From: DATJMJ01 sp035503915
GTDB taxonomy: Bacteria; Actinomycetota; Acidimicrobiia; Acidimicrobiales; Palsa-688
Assembly: GCA_035503915.1 (NCBI GenBank)
Contig: DATJSU010000054.1
Location: forward strand, 62,001 to 126,000
DNA length: 64,000 nucleotides
Reading direction: 5' to 3'
In this document: piece by piece, positions 1 to 8,520 of the stretch
How positions within the stretch are numbered: position 1 is the stretch's first letter
Layout: every line of letters begins with the position of its first letter
The notes under the pieces: model-generated
What the model was told of the DNA's origin: nothing
Databases searched by the model: none
What the model saw: the letters and a program-made list of their open reading frames with translations, nothing else
Translations under genes and position numbers: made by a program

Positions 1-185
1 ACACCCAGTGCGGCGACAAAGCCGACGACGAAGGGACTTTGGCGGTCGAAGGGCCGCCCGAGGCGCCTCGCAGCGCGTTGCCTCGCGCGGTCTTCCCCCG
101 GGCCACGTCCGGGGATCTCGGTCGTAATGGCGCGTTCGGCCTGGAGATCGGGGAGTGCACGTTCCCGCAGGGGGCGGTCAGACAT
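1..185 (-). CDS. AI-2E family transporter (PerM-like permease), N-terminal fragment
   Basis: The minus-strand frame opens with ATG at 185, only 3 bases after the stop of the upstream membrane-protein gene, and runs off the left edge after about 61 codons. The visible protein has a charged cytosolic N-terminus rich in Arg and Asp. It is followed by RRLGRPFDRQSPFVVGFVAA, a pattern I recognise as the lead-in to the first membrane helix of actinobacterial AI-2E/PurR-regulated permeases. Those proteins have about eight membrane helices and export small molecules. Only the first helix start is visible, so the family call rests on one motif. The tight spacing suggests co-transcription with the two genes to its right. 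Confidence 0.55.
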   Translation of the reverse strand, partial: MSDRPLRERALPDLQAERAITTEIPGRGPGEDRARQRAARRLGRPFDRQSPFVVGFVAALG

Positions 186-188
186 TGC

Positions 189-1976
189 TCATCGGCCGTT
201 CTTCTCGAATCGTAGGCCGAGGGCGCCCGCCGAGGGTGGACGCGCCACGCGAAGAGATGCCGAGGTGCAGTCGCCATGACGCGGCGCGAGAACCGATATG
301 GTCAGCTCGACAACCCCCTGGGCTTTTGACGTTACCTCGGTCCATCCGCCCGCTGCCGGGCTCAGGCACACCCACCGGGTAACGGCCGGCGGCAAGGACC
401 ACTTGGGTGACCAGCGTACCTTCACCACGCTCGCGCCTCGGAGGGCAAAGTGCAGCGTGACGGAACCGGGCCGCAACGAAGTGAGGGTCGCCGGCCCGCT
501 CGCCAACGGGCTCGCGTCGAGGACTTCCCACACAGACCAATCGGGCGTGCTCCAGACCAGCCTTAGCCCGGGGACCGCACGCGAACGAAGTAGTGACGCC
601 TCTTGCGTCGCGGCGAAATCCAAGGGAGCCTTGGGGAGAGCCACGTAGGAGACCGCGTTTTCGTCCAGCCAGGAGCGGTAGGCGCCAGGGCTCAGTGGGC
701 GCCGTCCGTAAAAGAGCTGGTCATAGGCGCGGTCCAGCTGCCGTTCCCAACCCCTCGCGAGGGGGAACTCCCCTGCCAAGTACGCCGATTCCCAGTGGTG
801 CGCCGTGGGAGTTACTTCTACCCTGACAGGCCCTCCGCCAGAGAGGGAGGTGAGCTCCTTGATAAGCGGCTGGTAAAAGGCAGCCACGCTCGAGCGACCG
901 TCAGCCGCCCCCGAAAAGGTCTCGGCAAGAGGGGCCCAGCTCCAGAGGGCCAATCCCGCCGCGGCCACTGCCGCTGCGCCCGCGGTGGCCCAGCCAGGGC
1001 CGGCTCGCCGCCCGAGCCGCGTAGCCAGCCATGAACGGGCTGATGGCAGGTAGTAAAGGACCACGGGAACCCCGATGTACGCGCCAAAGCGAATATCGTT
1101 GTCCCCGACCTGGTTGGGAACGGCAAACAAGACAATGCTCGTCGCCGCGTAGAAAGCGGCCCCCGCCCTCACGGGCCGGCTTGCCCAGGGTGCCGCGCAG
1201 AAGGCGCAGATGGCAAGGAGGACGGCCAGGTCGCCACTCTGGGAGGGGAAGGAGCCAGGGGCGTAGAAGACGACCGGGAGGGCAGCGCTCGCGAGGAGCA
1301 CCGCGATCGCTGTGACGACCTTCGCCACGGCCCCAGCTTCTGGCCGCCAGATGTCCCGAGCCGTTCGGCAGCTGCCCAGGGCCCACGCGCACAAGCTCAG
1401 CGCCAGGAACGCACCAGCCAATGGGGCGCTGAGCGCGGCCGCCAACCCGAGCGCACCCCCGCCGGCAAGAAGGAGAGCGCGAGCTCCCTTTCGTTGGCCC
1501 CGGCCCCGAACGCGCGGCCCCGGGGCGGGGTTGGCCGCCTTGGACAGGCAGAGGAGGCAGGCGAGCGCAAATGCCTCTCCGAGCAGGGATGGCAGCTGGC
1601 CGATGGCAAGTGGGACAAGCGTTGTGGCCGCGAAATAGAGGCTGACCGCAAAGGCGTGCCTCCGCGCCGGGGCAAAGGGCCGGAGCAACCGGTGAAAACA
1701 GAGCGAAGCGGCGCCTGCCGAGGCAACGGCGAGTGGCCACAAGCCGATGTAGGCCCCGACGAGCGGCAGCAGGAGGCTGTAGTTGAGCGGGAACGTGCCG
1801 CCGTACCAACCCGGGTCCCAGACCACCAAGCCGAAGCGGGAGACCTCCGAAGTCCGGTAAAGCTGCGCCGCCCAGTCGGTACCTCTCCAGCCCGCTACGT
1901 AACAAATGAGGCTCGCCAGCACGGCGAGGCCCACCACTGCTGCACTTTCGAGCTCGCCTCGGCCTGCTCGCCTCAC
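189..1976 (-). CDS. Large multi-pass membrane protein, GT-C glycosyltransferase-like
   Basis: This 595-residue protein starts at GTG 1976. It has many hydrophobic segments over roughly residues 10-350 (for example VVGLAVLASLICYVAG near the N-terminus). A hydrophilic, probably extracytoplasmic C-terminal third of about 220 residues follows. A long first loop with DPGWYGGTFPLNYS sits after the first helix, where GT-C lipid-linked sugar transferases carry their acidic active-site loop. That layout, many helices followed by a soluble domain, is typical of actinobacterial GT-C-like proteins, but I do not see a diagnostic family motif. It lies between a nitroreductase-like gene and the AI-2E gene on the same strand with short spacing, probably in one transcript. 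The substrate is unknown. Confidence 0.6.
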   Translation of the reverse strand: MRRAGRGELESAAVVGLAVLASLICYVAGWRGTDWAAQLYRTSEVSRFGLVVWDPGWYGGTFPLNYSLLLPLVGAYIGLWPLAVASAGAASLCFHRLLRPFAPARRHAFAVSLYFAATTLVPLAIGQLPSLLGEAFALACLLCLSKAANPAPGPRVRGRGQRKGARALLLAGGGALGLAAALSAPLAGAFLALSLCAWALGSCRTARDIWRPEAGAVAKVVTAIAVLLASAALPVVFYAPGSFPSQSGDLAVLLAICAFCAAPWASRPVRAGAAFYAATSIVLFAVPNQVGDNDIRFGAYIGVPVVLYYLPSARSWLATRLGRRAGPGWATAGAAAVAAAGLALWSWAPLAETFSGAADGRSSVAAFYQPLIKELTSLSGGGPVRVEVTPTAHHWESAYLAGEFPLARGWERQLDRAYDQLFYGRRPLSPGAYRSWLDENAVSYVALPKAPLDFAATQEASLLRSRAVPGLRLVWSTPDWSVWEVLDASPLASGPATLTSLRPGSVTLHFALRGASVVKVRWSPKWSLPPAVTRWVCLSPAAGGWTEVTSKAQGVVELTISVLAPRHGDCTSASLRVARPPSAGALGLRFEKNGR

Positions 1977-2008
1977 AGCTCGTCCGGGAGCGGGGGCCGC
2001 ACCGTGCC

Positions 2009-2599
2009 TTACCAGCGTCCTCGGTGGACCACGTCGTCAACGGACTTGCGAGGACGCCCGGCGGAGAGCGAAGGCCTGTCGCCGGTGCCCGGGTAGCCGA
2101 CAGCGATGGCCCCGATCGGCTGCCAGTCTTCGGGCACGCCTAGCTCGGCGAGGAGGGGCGTGGCGGGTTTTCGCAAAGCGAAAAAGAGCGCCCCCAGGCC
2201 TTCCTGGGCGAGCCCGAGGAGGAACAGCATTGTCGCGAAGGCCGTATCCACCAACCAGTACGGCACCTGCCATTGCTCGACGCGCTCGGGGGCGGCCTTG
2301 TCGGGTTCTGAGTAACGCTCGAGGTAGCAGGCTCGGCTCGCCAGGGGGAGCACAACCACTGCGGCATTGAGAAGGCCCGGGTGGCTCGGGTGCGCCAGCC
2401 AGCCCGGATCTGCCTGCTGGCCCCAGAAGAGGGAGGTGTCCTCGCCCTCGAGGACGAGGAAGGCCCATCCCTGCGAATTGCCGGCCGAAGGAGCGTGCGT
2501 GGCCAAGAACAGCGCGTGCTCGAGCGCGTCTGCGCCCACTGGCCCAGGTAAAAAGCTGCGGCACATTCGCCTGCGCAGGATGGCGCCGTCTAGCTCCAC
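2009..2599 (-). CDS. Nitroreductase family protein (FMN-dependent, F420/FbiB-C-like fold)
   Basis: The protein carries the nitroreductase signature RRRMCRSFLP near its start, followed by ATHAPSAGNSQGWAF, the phosphate/FMN-binding APSxxNxQ pattern. It ends with a glycine-rich GAIAVGYPG strand typical of the family. The frame is open upstream to 2722, but the residues there are low-complexity and would overlap the divergent gene's start. GTG 2599 gives a 196-residue protein of normal length, so I chose it. Family members reduce nitro compounds, quinones or flavins, or bind F420. Actinobacterial FbiB has such a domain fused to CofE, and the CofE in this window (26534-27226) lacks it. Whether this gene fills that role cannot be told from sequence. 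Confidence 0.75.
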   Translation of the reverse strand: MELDGAILRRRMCRSFLPGPVGADALEHALFLATHAPSAGNSQGWAFLVLEGEDTSLFWGQQADPGWLAHPSHPGLLNAAVVVLPLASRACYLERYSEPDKAAPERVEQWQVPYWLVDTAFATMLFLLGLAQEGLGALFFALRKPATPLLAELGVPEDWQPIGAIAVGYPGTGDRPSLSAGRPRKSVDDVVHRGRW

Positions 2600-2715
2600 G
2601 TCGCTGCAAACTAGCCTTACCGGGGGTGCGGCACGAAAGGAGCTGGGAGGCACGAAAGGAGCCAAGGGCCCGAAAGGAGGGGAATGCCGACCAGCCTGGT
2701 AGGGTTTTAGAAAGC
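2600..2715. promoter_or_regulatory. Divergent intergenic region with three CGAAAGGAG repeats
   Basis: This spacer separates the nitroreductase-like gene (minus) from the rhodanese-ThiF gene (plus), so it should hold promoters for both. The 9-mer CGAAAGGAG occurs three times, starting at 2634, 2653 and 2671, so with spacings of 19 and 18 bases. These could be regulator sites on one face of the helix or relics of tandem duplication. I see no clear -35/-10 pair. Confidence 0.35.
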
Positions 2716-3906
2716 ATGCCAACCTTCCGAGAGCTGTTGTCGAGCGTGCGTTCGCGTGTTGCTGAGGTCCTGCCGGCAGAGGCGGCTGAGCACTTGCGGG
2801 CTGAGGGTGCGGTGGCGCTCGACGTCCGCGAGCCCGACGAGTACGAGCAGGGCGCCCTCAAGGGCGCGGTCCACATCCCTCGGGGCTTCCTCGAGATGCA
2901 GGTTGCCGCAAGGGTGCCCGAGCGCACTACGCCGATCGTGGTTTACTGCGCCGGTGGCACGCGCAGCGCCTTTGCTGCCGATACCCTTGCGCAGCTCGGG
3001 TACAGCCACGTCGTCAGCATGGTCGGGGGCTTCAACCGCTGGAAGGACGAGGGCCTTCCCTGGGAAAACCCCGCAGTCCTGACCCCTGAGCAGCGTAACC
3101 GCTACCAGCGCCACCTACTGCTGCCCGAAATAGATGTGGAGGGCCAGGTGAAGCTGCTGCGTTCCAAGGTCCTCCTCCTCGGTGCCGGCGGGCTCGGTTC
3201 GCCCGCTGCGCTTTACTTGGCGGCTGCAGGCGTGGGCACACTCGGGGTGGTGGACATGGACGTCGTGGACGCGTCCAATTTGCAGCGCCAGATCCTCCAC
3301 AACATGGACCGGGTTGGAGAGCGCAAGGTCGACTCTGCGAAAAAGACGATCACCAGCCTGAACCCCGATGTCAATGTCGTGACTTACGACGTCCGGCTCG
3401 GGGCTGACAACATAGTCGGCATCCTCTCGGGCTACGACTTGATCGTTGACGGGACCGACAATTTCCCGACTCGGTACCTCGTAAATGATGCCTCGCTCAA
3501 GCTCGACGTCCCTGTCGTGCACGGCTCGATCTTCCGCTTCGAGGGGCAAGTCAGCGTCTACCTCCCGCACGTTGGGCCTTGCTACCGCTGCCAGGTCCCC
3601 GAGCCGCCCCCGCCCGAGCTTGCCCCCTCGTGCGCCGAGGCGGGCGTGCTCGGGGTACTTCCCGGCATCATCGGTTCGGTGCAGGCGATAGAGGCAATAA
3701 AGGTCCTCCTCGGGATCGGCGAACCCCTGGTCGGCCGGCTTCTTGCCTACGACGCGCTCGAGGGGGTCTTCCGCACCTTCCGGCTCAACCGGGACCCGGG
3801 TTGCCCGGCGTGCTCGGTGCCAAAAGAGCAGCTGACGATCGCAGAGTACGACGATCTCTGCATGCCGCACCCGCTCCAAGCGCCTGCCGCTGCCGCCGCC
3901 AGGTAA
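2716..3906 (+). CDS. Rhodanese-ThiF/MoeB fusion, sulfur-carrier adenylyltransferase/sulfurtransferase
   Basis: The frame is open from 2626, but ATG 2716 gives a clean start to a 396-residue protein. Residues about 1-115 are a rhodanese domain with the active-site loop CAGGTRS (Cys78). Residues about 125-380 are an E1-like ThiF/MoeB domain with the ATP-binding GAGGLGSP (157-163), the DMDVVDASNLQRQ loop, and two CxxC pairs (CYRC, CPAC) that bind structural zinc. Such enzymes adenylate and thiolate the C-terminus of MoaD/ThiS-type carriers for molybdopterin, thiamine or cysteine synthesis. The usual MoeZ order is ThiF first and rhodanese last; here it is reversed. A molybdoenzyme gene lies 11 kb downstream, consistent with molybdopterin use, but NAD genes are the immediate neighbours. 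Confidence 0.9.
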   Translation: MPTFRELLSSVRSRVAEVLPAEAAEHLRAEGAVALDVREPDEYEQGALKGAVHIPRGFLEMQVAARVPERTTPIVVYCAGGTRSAFAADTLAQLGYSHVVSMVGGFNRWKDEGLPWENPAVLTPEQRNRYQRHLLLPEIDVEGQVKLLRSKVLLLGAGGLGSPAALYLAAAGVGTLGVVDMDVVDASNLQRQILHNMDRVGERKVDSAKKTITSLNPDVNVVTYDVRLGADNIVGILSGYDLIVDGTDNFPTRYLVNDASLKLDVPVVHGSIFRFEGQVSVYLPHVGPCYRCQVPEPPPPELAPSCAEAGVLGVLPGIIGSVQAIEAIKVLLGIGEPLVGRLLAYDALEGVFRTFRLNRDPGCPACSVPKEQLTIAEYDDLCMPHPLQAPAAAAAR

Positions 3907-3926
3907 GGCGCGACCGGGGTCACGCG

Positions 3927-4895
3927 GTGGCCGCGACGAGCGCCCGCAGCAAGGCGCAAGTTGCGCTCAACGCGGTCATCATTTCGGTCGACGGGACGAC
4001 TCCTCGGCTTTTGACCGTCCAGAGAGGCCGTGCGGGGGCCGTTGGGCTCCCAGCAGAGGGGCTGCCGACGGGCCAGCTCGACGACGCAGTCGACCGGACG
4101 CTCGAGCAAGCGGTAAGGCGCCTCGTGAGCAGCGAGCTTGGCCTCCCTGTGCGCTATTTCGAACAGCTCTACACCTTCGGCGACCGTGAGCGGGTACCGG
4201 GCGGGCGCTCGGTAGCGGTCGCCTACCTCGCGCTCGCTCGGCACCAAGTGGTACGGGGGCCGGGGAGCCCGCACTGGCGGAGCTACTACGACCTGTTCCC
4301 ATGGGAGGACTGGCGCGGGGGGAGGCCAGATGTCCTTGACGCGGTGGTCGGGCCGGCGCTCCAGCGGTGGTTGAAGAGCTCCGCCCCCGAGCACGTGGCG
4401 ACGCGGACCGAGCGGGCCGAGCTCACCTTTGGGATCGGGCACGCCCTTTGGGACCCGGTGCGGGTGCTCGACCGCTATGAGCTGCTGTACGAGCTGAAGC
4501 TGGTAGCAGAGGCGAGGGGTGCCGGGGCGGCCGGGCCTGCCGGGCCCCCCGGGGCTGGCCTCGGGGCTCCCCTTGCGCTCGACCACCGCCGGATTGCTGC
4601 TGCCGCCCTGGAGCGGCTGCGAGGGAAGCTCGCCTACCGGCCCGTGGTCTTCGAAGTATTGCCCGAAACATTTACCCTTTCCGTCCTTCAGCAAGTGGTC
4701 GAGGCGCTCGCAGGACAAGTGCTCCACAAGCAGAATTTCCGACGGCTCGTGGCCACCGCGAACTTGGTGGAACCGACGGGTGAGACGGAGCTGCGCACGG
4801 GTGGGCGGCCGGCCGAGGTGTACAGGTTCCGGCGAGAGGTGTTGCGGGAACGTCCCGCTCCAGGGATGGGCCTGCGGCGCCTGGGAGGCCCGTGA
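3927..4895 (+). CDS. nrtR: NrtR-type transcriptional regulator (Nudix + winged helix)
   Basis: GTG 3927 is the first start after the upstream gene and gives 322 residues. The N-terminal half resembles a degenerate Nudix domain (VALNAVIISV, then LEQAVRRLVSSELGL where the Nudix box would be). The C-terminal part carries the winged-helix segment seen in NrtR proteins (YRPVVFEVLPETFTLSVLQ, then QNFRRLV, then GRPAEVYRFR). In this family the Nudix domain senses ADP-ribose-type ligands and the winged helix controls NAD genes. Direct linkage to nadA-nadB-nadC strongly supports the assignment. Its stop overlaps the upstream alternative start of nadA (GTGA). Confidence 0.88.
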   Translation: MAATSARSKAQVALNAVIISVDGTTPRLLTVQRGRAGAVGLPAEGLPTGQLDDAVDRTLEQAVRRLVSSELGLPVRYFEQLYTFGDRERVPGGRSVAVAYLALARHQVVRGPGSPHWRSYYDLFPWEDWRGGRPDVLDAVVGPALQRWLKSSAPEHVATRTERAELTFGIGHALWDPVRVLDRYELLYELKLVAEARGAGAAGPAGPPGAGLGAPLALDHRRIAAAALERLRGKLAYRPVVFEVLPETFTLSVLQQVVEALAGQVLHKQNFRRLVATANLVEPTGETELRTGGRPAEVYRFRREVLRERPAPGMGLRRLGGP

Positions 4896-4933
4896 TCACT
4901 CGGCTGGTCGCCCCTCGGCTTAACGCAATTGGT

Positions 4934-4980
4934 GTACTTGTGCGCTATAGTGAGGATATGCTCATTGAGAGTATAAGTAC
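4934..4980 (+). promoter_or_regulatory. Probable nadA leaderless promoter with inverted repeats (NrtR operator candidate)
   Basis: TATAGT at 4946-4951 looks like a -10 element and is followed after 6 bases by ATG 4958, the geometry of a leaderless transcript. Two inverted repeats share nearly the same centre around 4957: GTACTT (4934-4939) with AAGTAC (4975-4980), and TGAG (4951-4954) with CTCA (4961-4964). A repressor bound here would cover the start codon. The adjacent NrtR is the obvious candidate, but the site has not been compared with known NrtR boxes. The -35 region is poor. Confidence 0.45.
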
Positions 4981-5950
4981 TGAGCAACGGGGCTTCGACG
5001 AGTGGGCGGCCGAAGTACGCCGGTTGGCTCGGGAGCGCAACGCAGTCCTCCTCGCGCACAACTACCAGCTCCCCTGGATCCAGGATGTCGCCGACTACGT
5101 AGGTGATTCGCTCGCTTTGTCGAGGCTGGCCGCTCGTGGCGACGCCGGCACCATCGTGTTTTGCGGAGTGCATTTCATGGCCGAAACCGCAAAAATTCTC
5201 GCACCCGAGCGCACCGTCCTGCTTCCCGACTTACGGGCGGGGTGTTCTTTAGCCGAGACAATCAATGCAGAAGATGTCCGCAAATGGCGCGAGCAGCACC
5301 CGGGTGGCCGAGTCGTGGCTTATGTCAATACTTCTGCGGCTGTGAAAGCCGAATCCGATATCTGCTGTACCTCGTCCAATGCGGTTGAGGTGGTGGAGTC
5401 GCTGCCCGACGGCGACGACCTGCTGTTCCTCCCCGATATGTTCCTGGGCCAGCACGTTGCTCGCCGTACGGGGCGCAAGTTTGACATCTGGATGGGGGAG
5501 TGCCACGTGCACGCGGCGATCTCGCCCGAGCAGCTCCGCGAAAAGGTTGCCGGCAACCCCCGGTCCGAGCTCTTCATCCACCCGGAGTGCGGGTGTACAA
5601 CGAGCGCGCTTTGGATGGCTGACATGGGAGATTTTCCGGAAGGACGGACGCACGTGCTCTCGACGTCAGGGATGGTCGACGCGGCTCGGGCGATCGGCGA
5701 CGGCCATGCGCTCGTGGCGACCGAAACCGGCATCCTGCACCAGCTCCGTAACGTAAACCCGAGGGCCACGTTCGAGGCTGTGTCGCCCAGAGCCGAGTGC
5801 CGGTACATGAAAATGACCACGCCTGCTGCGCTCCTGCGTTGCTTGAGAGACGGTGTCTATGCGGTCGAGGTGGACGGGACAATTGCGGACCGGGCGCGCA
5901 GCTCCGTCGAGCGCATGATCGCTATCGGCTCGCCGGGCGGGGGTGAGTGA
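4958..5950 (+). CDS. nadA: Quinolinate synthase
   Basis: NadA condenses iminoaspartate with dihydroxyacetone phosphate to quinolinate in de novo NAD synthesis and uses a [4Fe-4S] cluster. Family patterns seen are LLAHNYQLPWIQDVADYVGD near the N-terminus, AGCSLAE, a central CC pair and HPECGCTTSALW. These supply the conserved Cys residues, and STSGM lies near the end. The frame also opens at GTG 4892 overlapping the nrtR stop. ATG 4958 removes 22 poorly conserved residues and sits 6 bases after TATAGT, so I prefer it (330 residues). The gene overlaps nadB by 8 bases. Confidence 0.93.
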   Translation: MLIESISTEQRGFDEWAAEVRRLARERNAVLLAHNYQLPWIQDVADYVGDSLALSRLAARGDAGTIVFCGVHFMAETAKILAPERTVLLPDLRAGCSLAETINAEDVRKWREQHPGGRVVAYVNTSAAVKAESDICCTSSNAVEVVESLPDGDDLLFLPDMFLGQHVARRTGRKFDIWMGECHVHAAISPEQLREKVAGNPRSELFIHPECGCTTSALWMADMGDFPEGRTHVLSTSGMVDAARAIGDGHALVATETGILHQLRNVNPRATFEAVSPRAECRYMKMTTPAALLRCLRDGVYAVEVDGTIADRARSSVERMIAIGSPGGGE

Positions 5951-7619
5951 TTTGAACGCTCACCACGAGCTCATTGATGTCCTCATCATCGGTTCGGGGA
6001 TTGCTGGGCTTTCAGTCGCCCTCGAACTGGCAGGCGAGCGCGACGTCGTCGTGCTCGCCAAAGAGCCCCGTCCTGGCGGGAGCACGGCTCTTGCGCAAGG
6101 AGGTATTGCGGCCGCCATCGGGCCAGGTGACGACGCCGTGGCCCACGCCTCGGACACCGTTGCAGCGGCCGCGGGTCTCGGCGACCGAGAGGTCGCCGTG
6201 GAGGTGACCGCCGAGGCCGCTCGAGCCGTGGAAAGGCTTGCGAACCTTGGGGTCAATTTCGACGTCGGAGCTCTCGCGAAAGAGGGAGGCCACAGCGCGG
6301 CACGCGTCGTCCATGCGCGCGGCGACGCCACGGGCGCCGAGGTCAGCCAGGCTCTTTGGCGAGCAGCCGAACAAAGAAGGATCCCGCTCATGATGGGGTG
6401 TTTCCTGGCTGACTTGTTGGTCGCGCCCGATGGAGAGCGCGTTGTCGGGGCGCTCATCTGGGACAGCAAGACCGGGGTGCTCCGGACGTTGCGAGCCAAG
6501 AACACCGTCCTTGCGACCGGGGGCTACGGTCAGCTGTGGGCGAGCACGACTAGCTCGGCGGCCGGTACGGGGGACGGTGTTGCGGCTGCCCTGAGGGCGG
6601 GCGCCCAGGTGGCCGACCTCGAGTTCGTCCAGTTCCACCCGACCGGCATGTTGCTTGGCCACGACCCCCGGCCCCTTGCTTCAGAGGCGCTCCGGGGCGC
6701 CGGGGCGAGACTGCGGGACGCGAACGGCGAGTACTTGAACCGGGTGACAAGTAACGGTGTCGGCGACCTAGCTCCCCGTGACGTCGTAAGCCGGGGCATG
6801 GCCCGCCGCATGGCCGAGCTCGGTGCGGACCACTGTTACCTGGATGCGACGGCGCTCGGGAAAGAGCAGCTGCAAGCTCGTTTCCCGACTTTCGTGGGGG
6901 CGTGCCGGGCCAGCGGTCTTGACCCGTCGCTGCAGTGGGTGCCGGTGTCTCCGACTGCGCACTACACGATGGGTGGGGCACTGACAGACGCCGATGGCCG
7001 CACCACGATCGAGGGGCTCATGGCCGTCGGAGAGGTCGCTTCGAGCGGGCTCCACGGGGCCAACAGGCTCGCTTCCAACTCGCTCCTGGAGGGCGCGGTC
7101 ATCGGCCGGCGCGCCGGCGCCGCGCTCGTGGAGGAGGATGGGCCTGTCGCGCCACGCTCGTCTGTTCCCATTAAGGAGATCCTGGCGTTTCAAGAGCGCC
7201 ATCGCGCCGGGGGGGAGCCGCTCGACCGTCGCTGTTTGAGAGCGGCTATGGAGGCTGGCGCCGGGGTTATGCGCGATGAGGAGATGCTCGCAGCGTTGGA
7301 GTCGCGCCTGCGCTCATCTTCACTGACGTCGCCGGATCCCGCCTACCGGCCCGAGGTCGCCGAGGTCGCGAACATGCGCCTGGTAGCTCAGGGCGTCGCC
7401 GCGTTGGCGCTGCGCAGGCAAGAGTCTCGGGGCGCCCATTGGAGGTCGGATTACCCAGAGCCGCGCAGGCAGTGGCTGAGGAGGCAAGTGCTGCAGCTCT
7501 TGCCGGGCAACGAGCTGGCGGTTGGGGACCTACCTGTGGAGGCCGTTGGGGTCGCCCAGGCCCTCGGCGCGAGCCCCGCCTACGCGGCCCAGGCTGCAAC
7601 ACCGGCGCAGGCTCGTTGA
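5943..7619 (+). CDS. nadB: L-aspartate oxidase
   Basis: This 558-residue FAD enzyme oxidises L-aspartate to iminoaspartate for NadA. The N-terminus has the Rossmann dinucleotide motif GSGIAGLSVALE, followed by GGSTALAQGGIAAAI, the FAD contact loop of the fumarate reductase/aspartate oxidase flavoprotein family. Active-site patterns FVQFHPTGM, HYTMGG and the late GLHGANRLASNSLLEG are intact. The C-terminal helical domain is present, so the protein is full length. GTG 5943 overlaps the nadA stop, implying translational coupling. Confidence 0.95.
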   Translation: MSDLNAHHELIDVLIIGSGIAGLSVALELAGERDVVVLAKEPRPGGSTALAQGGIAAAIGPGDDAVAHASDTVAAAAGLGDREVAVEVTAEAARAVERLANLGVNFDVGALAKEGGHSAARVVHARGDATGAEVSQALWRAAEQRRIPLMMGCFLADLLVAPDGERVVGALIWDSKTGVLRTLRAKNTVLATGGYGQLWASTTSSAAGTGDGVAAALRAGAQVADLEFVQFHPTGMLLGHDPRPLASEALRGAGARLRDANGEYLNRVTSNGVGDLAPRDVVSRGMARRMAELGADHCYLDATALGKEQLQARFPTFVGACRASGLDPSLQWVPVSPTAHYTMGGALTDADGRTTIEGLMAVGEVASSGLHGANRLASNSLLEGAVIGRRAGAALVEEDGPVAPRSSVPIKEILAFQERHRAGGEPLDRRCLRAAMEAGAGVMRDEEMLAALESRLRSSSLTSPDPAYRPEVAEVANMRLVAQGVAALALRRQESRGAHWRSDYPEPRRQWLRRQVLQLLPGNELAVGDLPVEAVGVAQALGASPAYAAQAATPAQAR

Positions 7620-7635
7620 GCTTGCCCAGGGGCTT

Positions 7636-8517
7636 GTGAGCTCGTCCACCGGGCTCGGCCCGCCCTGGGACGACATCAGGAGAGTGATCGAGAGCGCCCT
7701 GGACGAGGACCTCCCCTCCGGGGACCTGACCGGTGCCGCCATAGGGCCCAAGCCGGCGCGAGCACGGCTGGTACCGCGCCAAGCAGGCACGCTCTCGGGT
7801 CTCGTCGCTGCCCAGCTCCTGCTCGATCGGGTTGCCAACCGCCTCGGGTCGGGCTCGGCAAGGGCTCGCCTCAGTTCCGCCGACGCAAGCCCGGTCGAGC
7901 GTGAGGAGGTCCTCGCTGTGCTGGAGGGACCGGCCGACACCCTCCTCGCCGGAGAGCGGGCGCTCCTCAACTTGGTCGGGCATCTTTCGGGGGTGGCGAC
8001 CGCAACTGCTGCCATGGTGAAGGCAGTCGCCGGGACCGGGGCGGTAGTCCGTGATACGCGCAAGACCCTCCCTGGGCTCAGGTCGCTCGAGAAGTACGCC
8101 GTGCGCTGTGGCGGCGGCTCCAATCACCGGATGAGCCTTTCGGATGGCGTCTTGGTGAAGGACAACCATGTGGCCGCGATGGGCAGCGTGAAGGCGGCCC
8201 TGGAGGCTGCGCGCCGCTCGGCTGGCCCTGCTTCCCGCGTCCCCTTCCTAGTCGAGGTCGAGGTCGACAACCTTCGGGAGCTCGACGAAGCTTTGGCTGG
8301 CGGTGCCGAGCTCGTGCTCCTGGACAACATGCCTCGGCAAGACCTGGTCACCGCCGTCGCGCGAGCGCGGGCAGCTGGGGCAAGGACCGAGGCTTCGGGA
8401 GGGATCCAATTGGGGAACATCCGGGCCGTGGCGGAGTGCGGCGTTGACTACATAGCCGTAGGGGCGCTCACGCACTCCGCGCCTGCTCTCGACATCGGCC
8501 TCGACTGGGAGATCTAA
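7636..8517 (+). CDS. nadC: Nicotinate-nucleotide diphosphorylase (carboxylating)
   Basis: NadC converts quinolinate and PRPP to nicotinate mononucleotide, the third step of the pathway in this operon. Key family patterns are EDLPSGDLT near the N-terminus, NLVGHLSGVAT, the active-site stretch DTRKTLPGLRSLEKYAV, GGGSNHRMSLSDGVLVKDNH, LLDNM and TEASGGI. The frame is open upstream inside nadB, but GTG 7636 is the first in-frame start after the nadB stop and gives a normal 293-residue protein. The gene is immediately downstream of nadB with no room for a separate promoter. Confidence 0.95.
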   Translation: MSSSTGLGPPWDDIRRVIESALDEDLPSGDLTGAAIGPKPARARLVPRQAGTLSGLVAAQLLLDRVANRLGSGSARARLSSADASPVEREEVLAVLEGPADTLLAGERALLNLVGHLSGVATATAAMVKAVAGTGAVVRDTRKTLPGLRSLEKYAVRCGGGSNHRMSLSDGVLVKDNHVAAMGSVKAALEAARRSAGPASRVPFLVEVEVDNLRELDEALAGGAELVLLDNMPRQDLVTAVARARAAGARTEASGGIQLGNIRAVAECGVDYIAVGALTHSAPALDIGLDWEI

Positions 8518-8520
8518 CAC

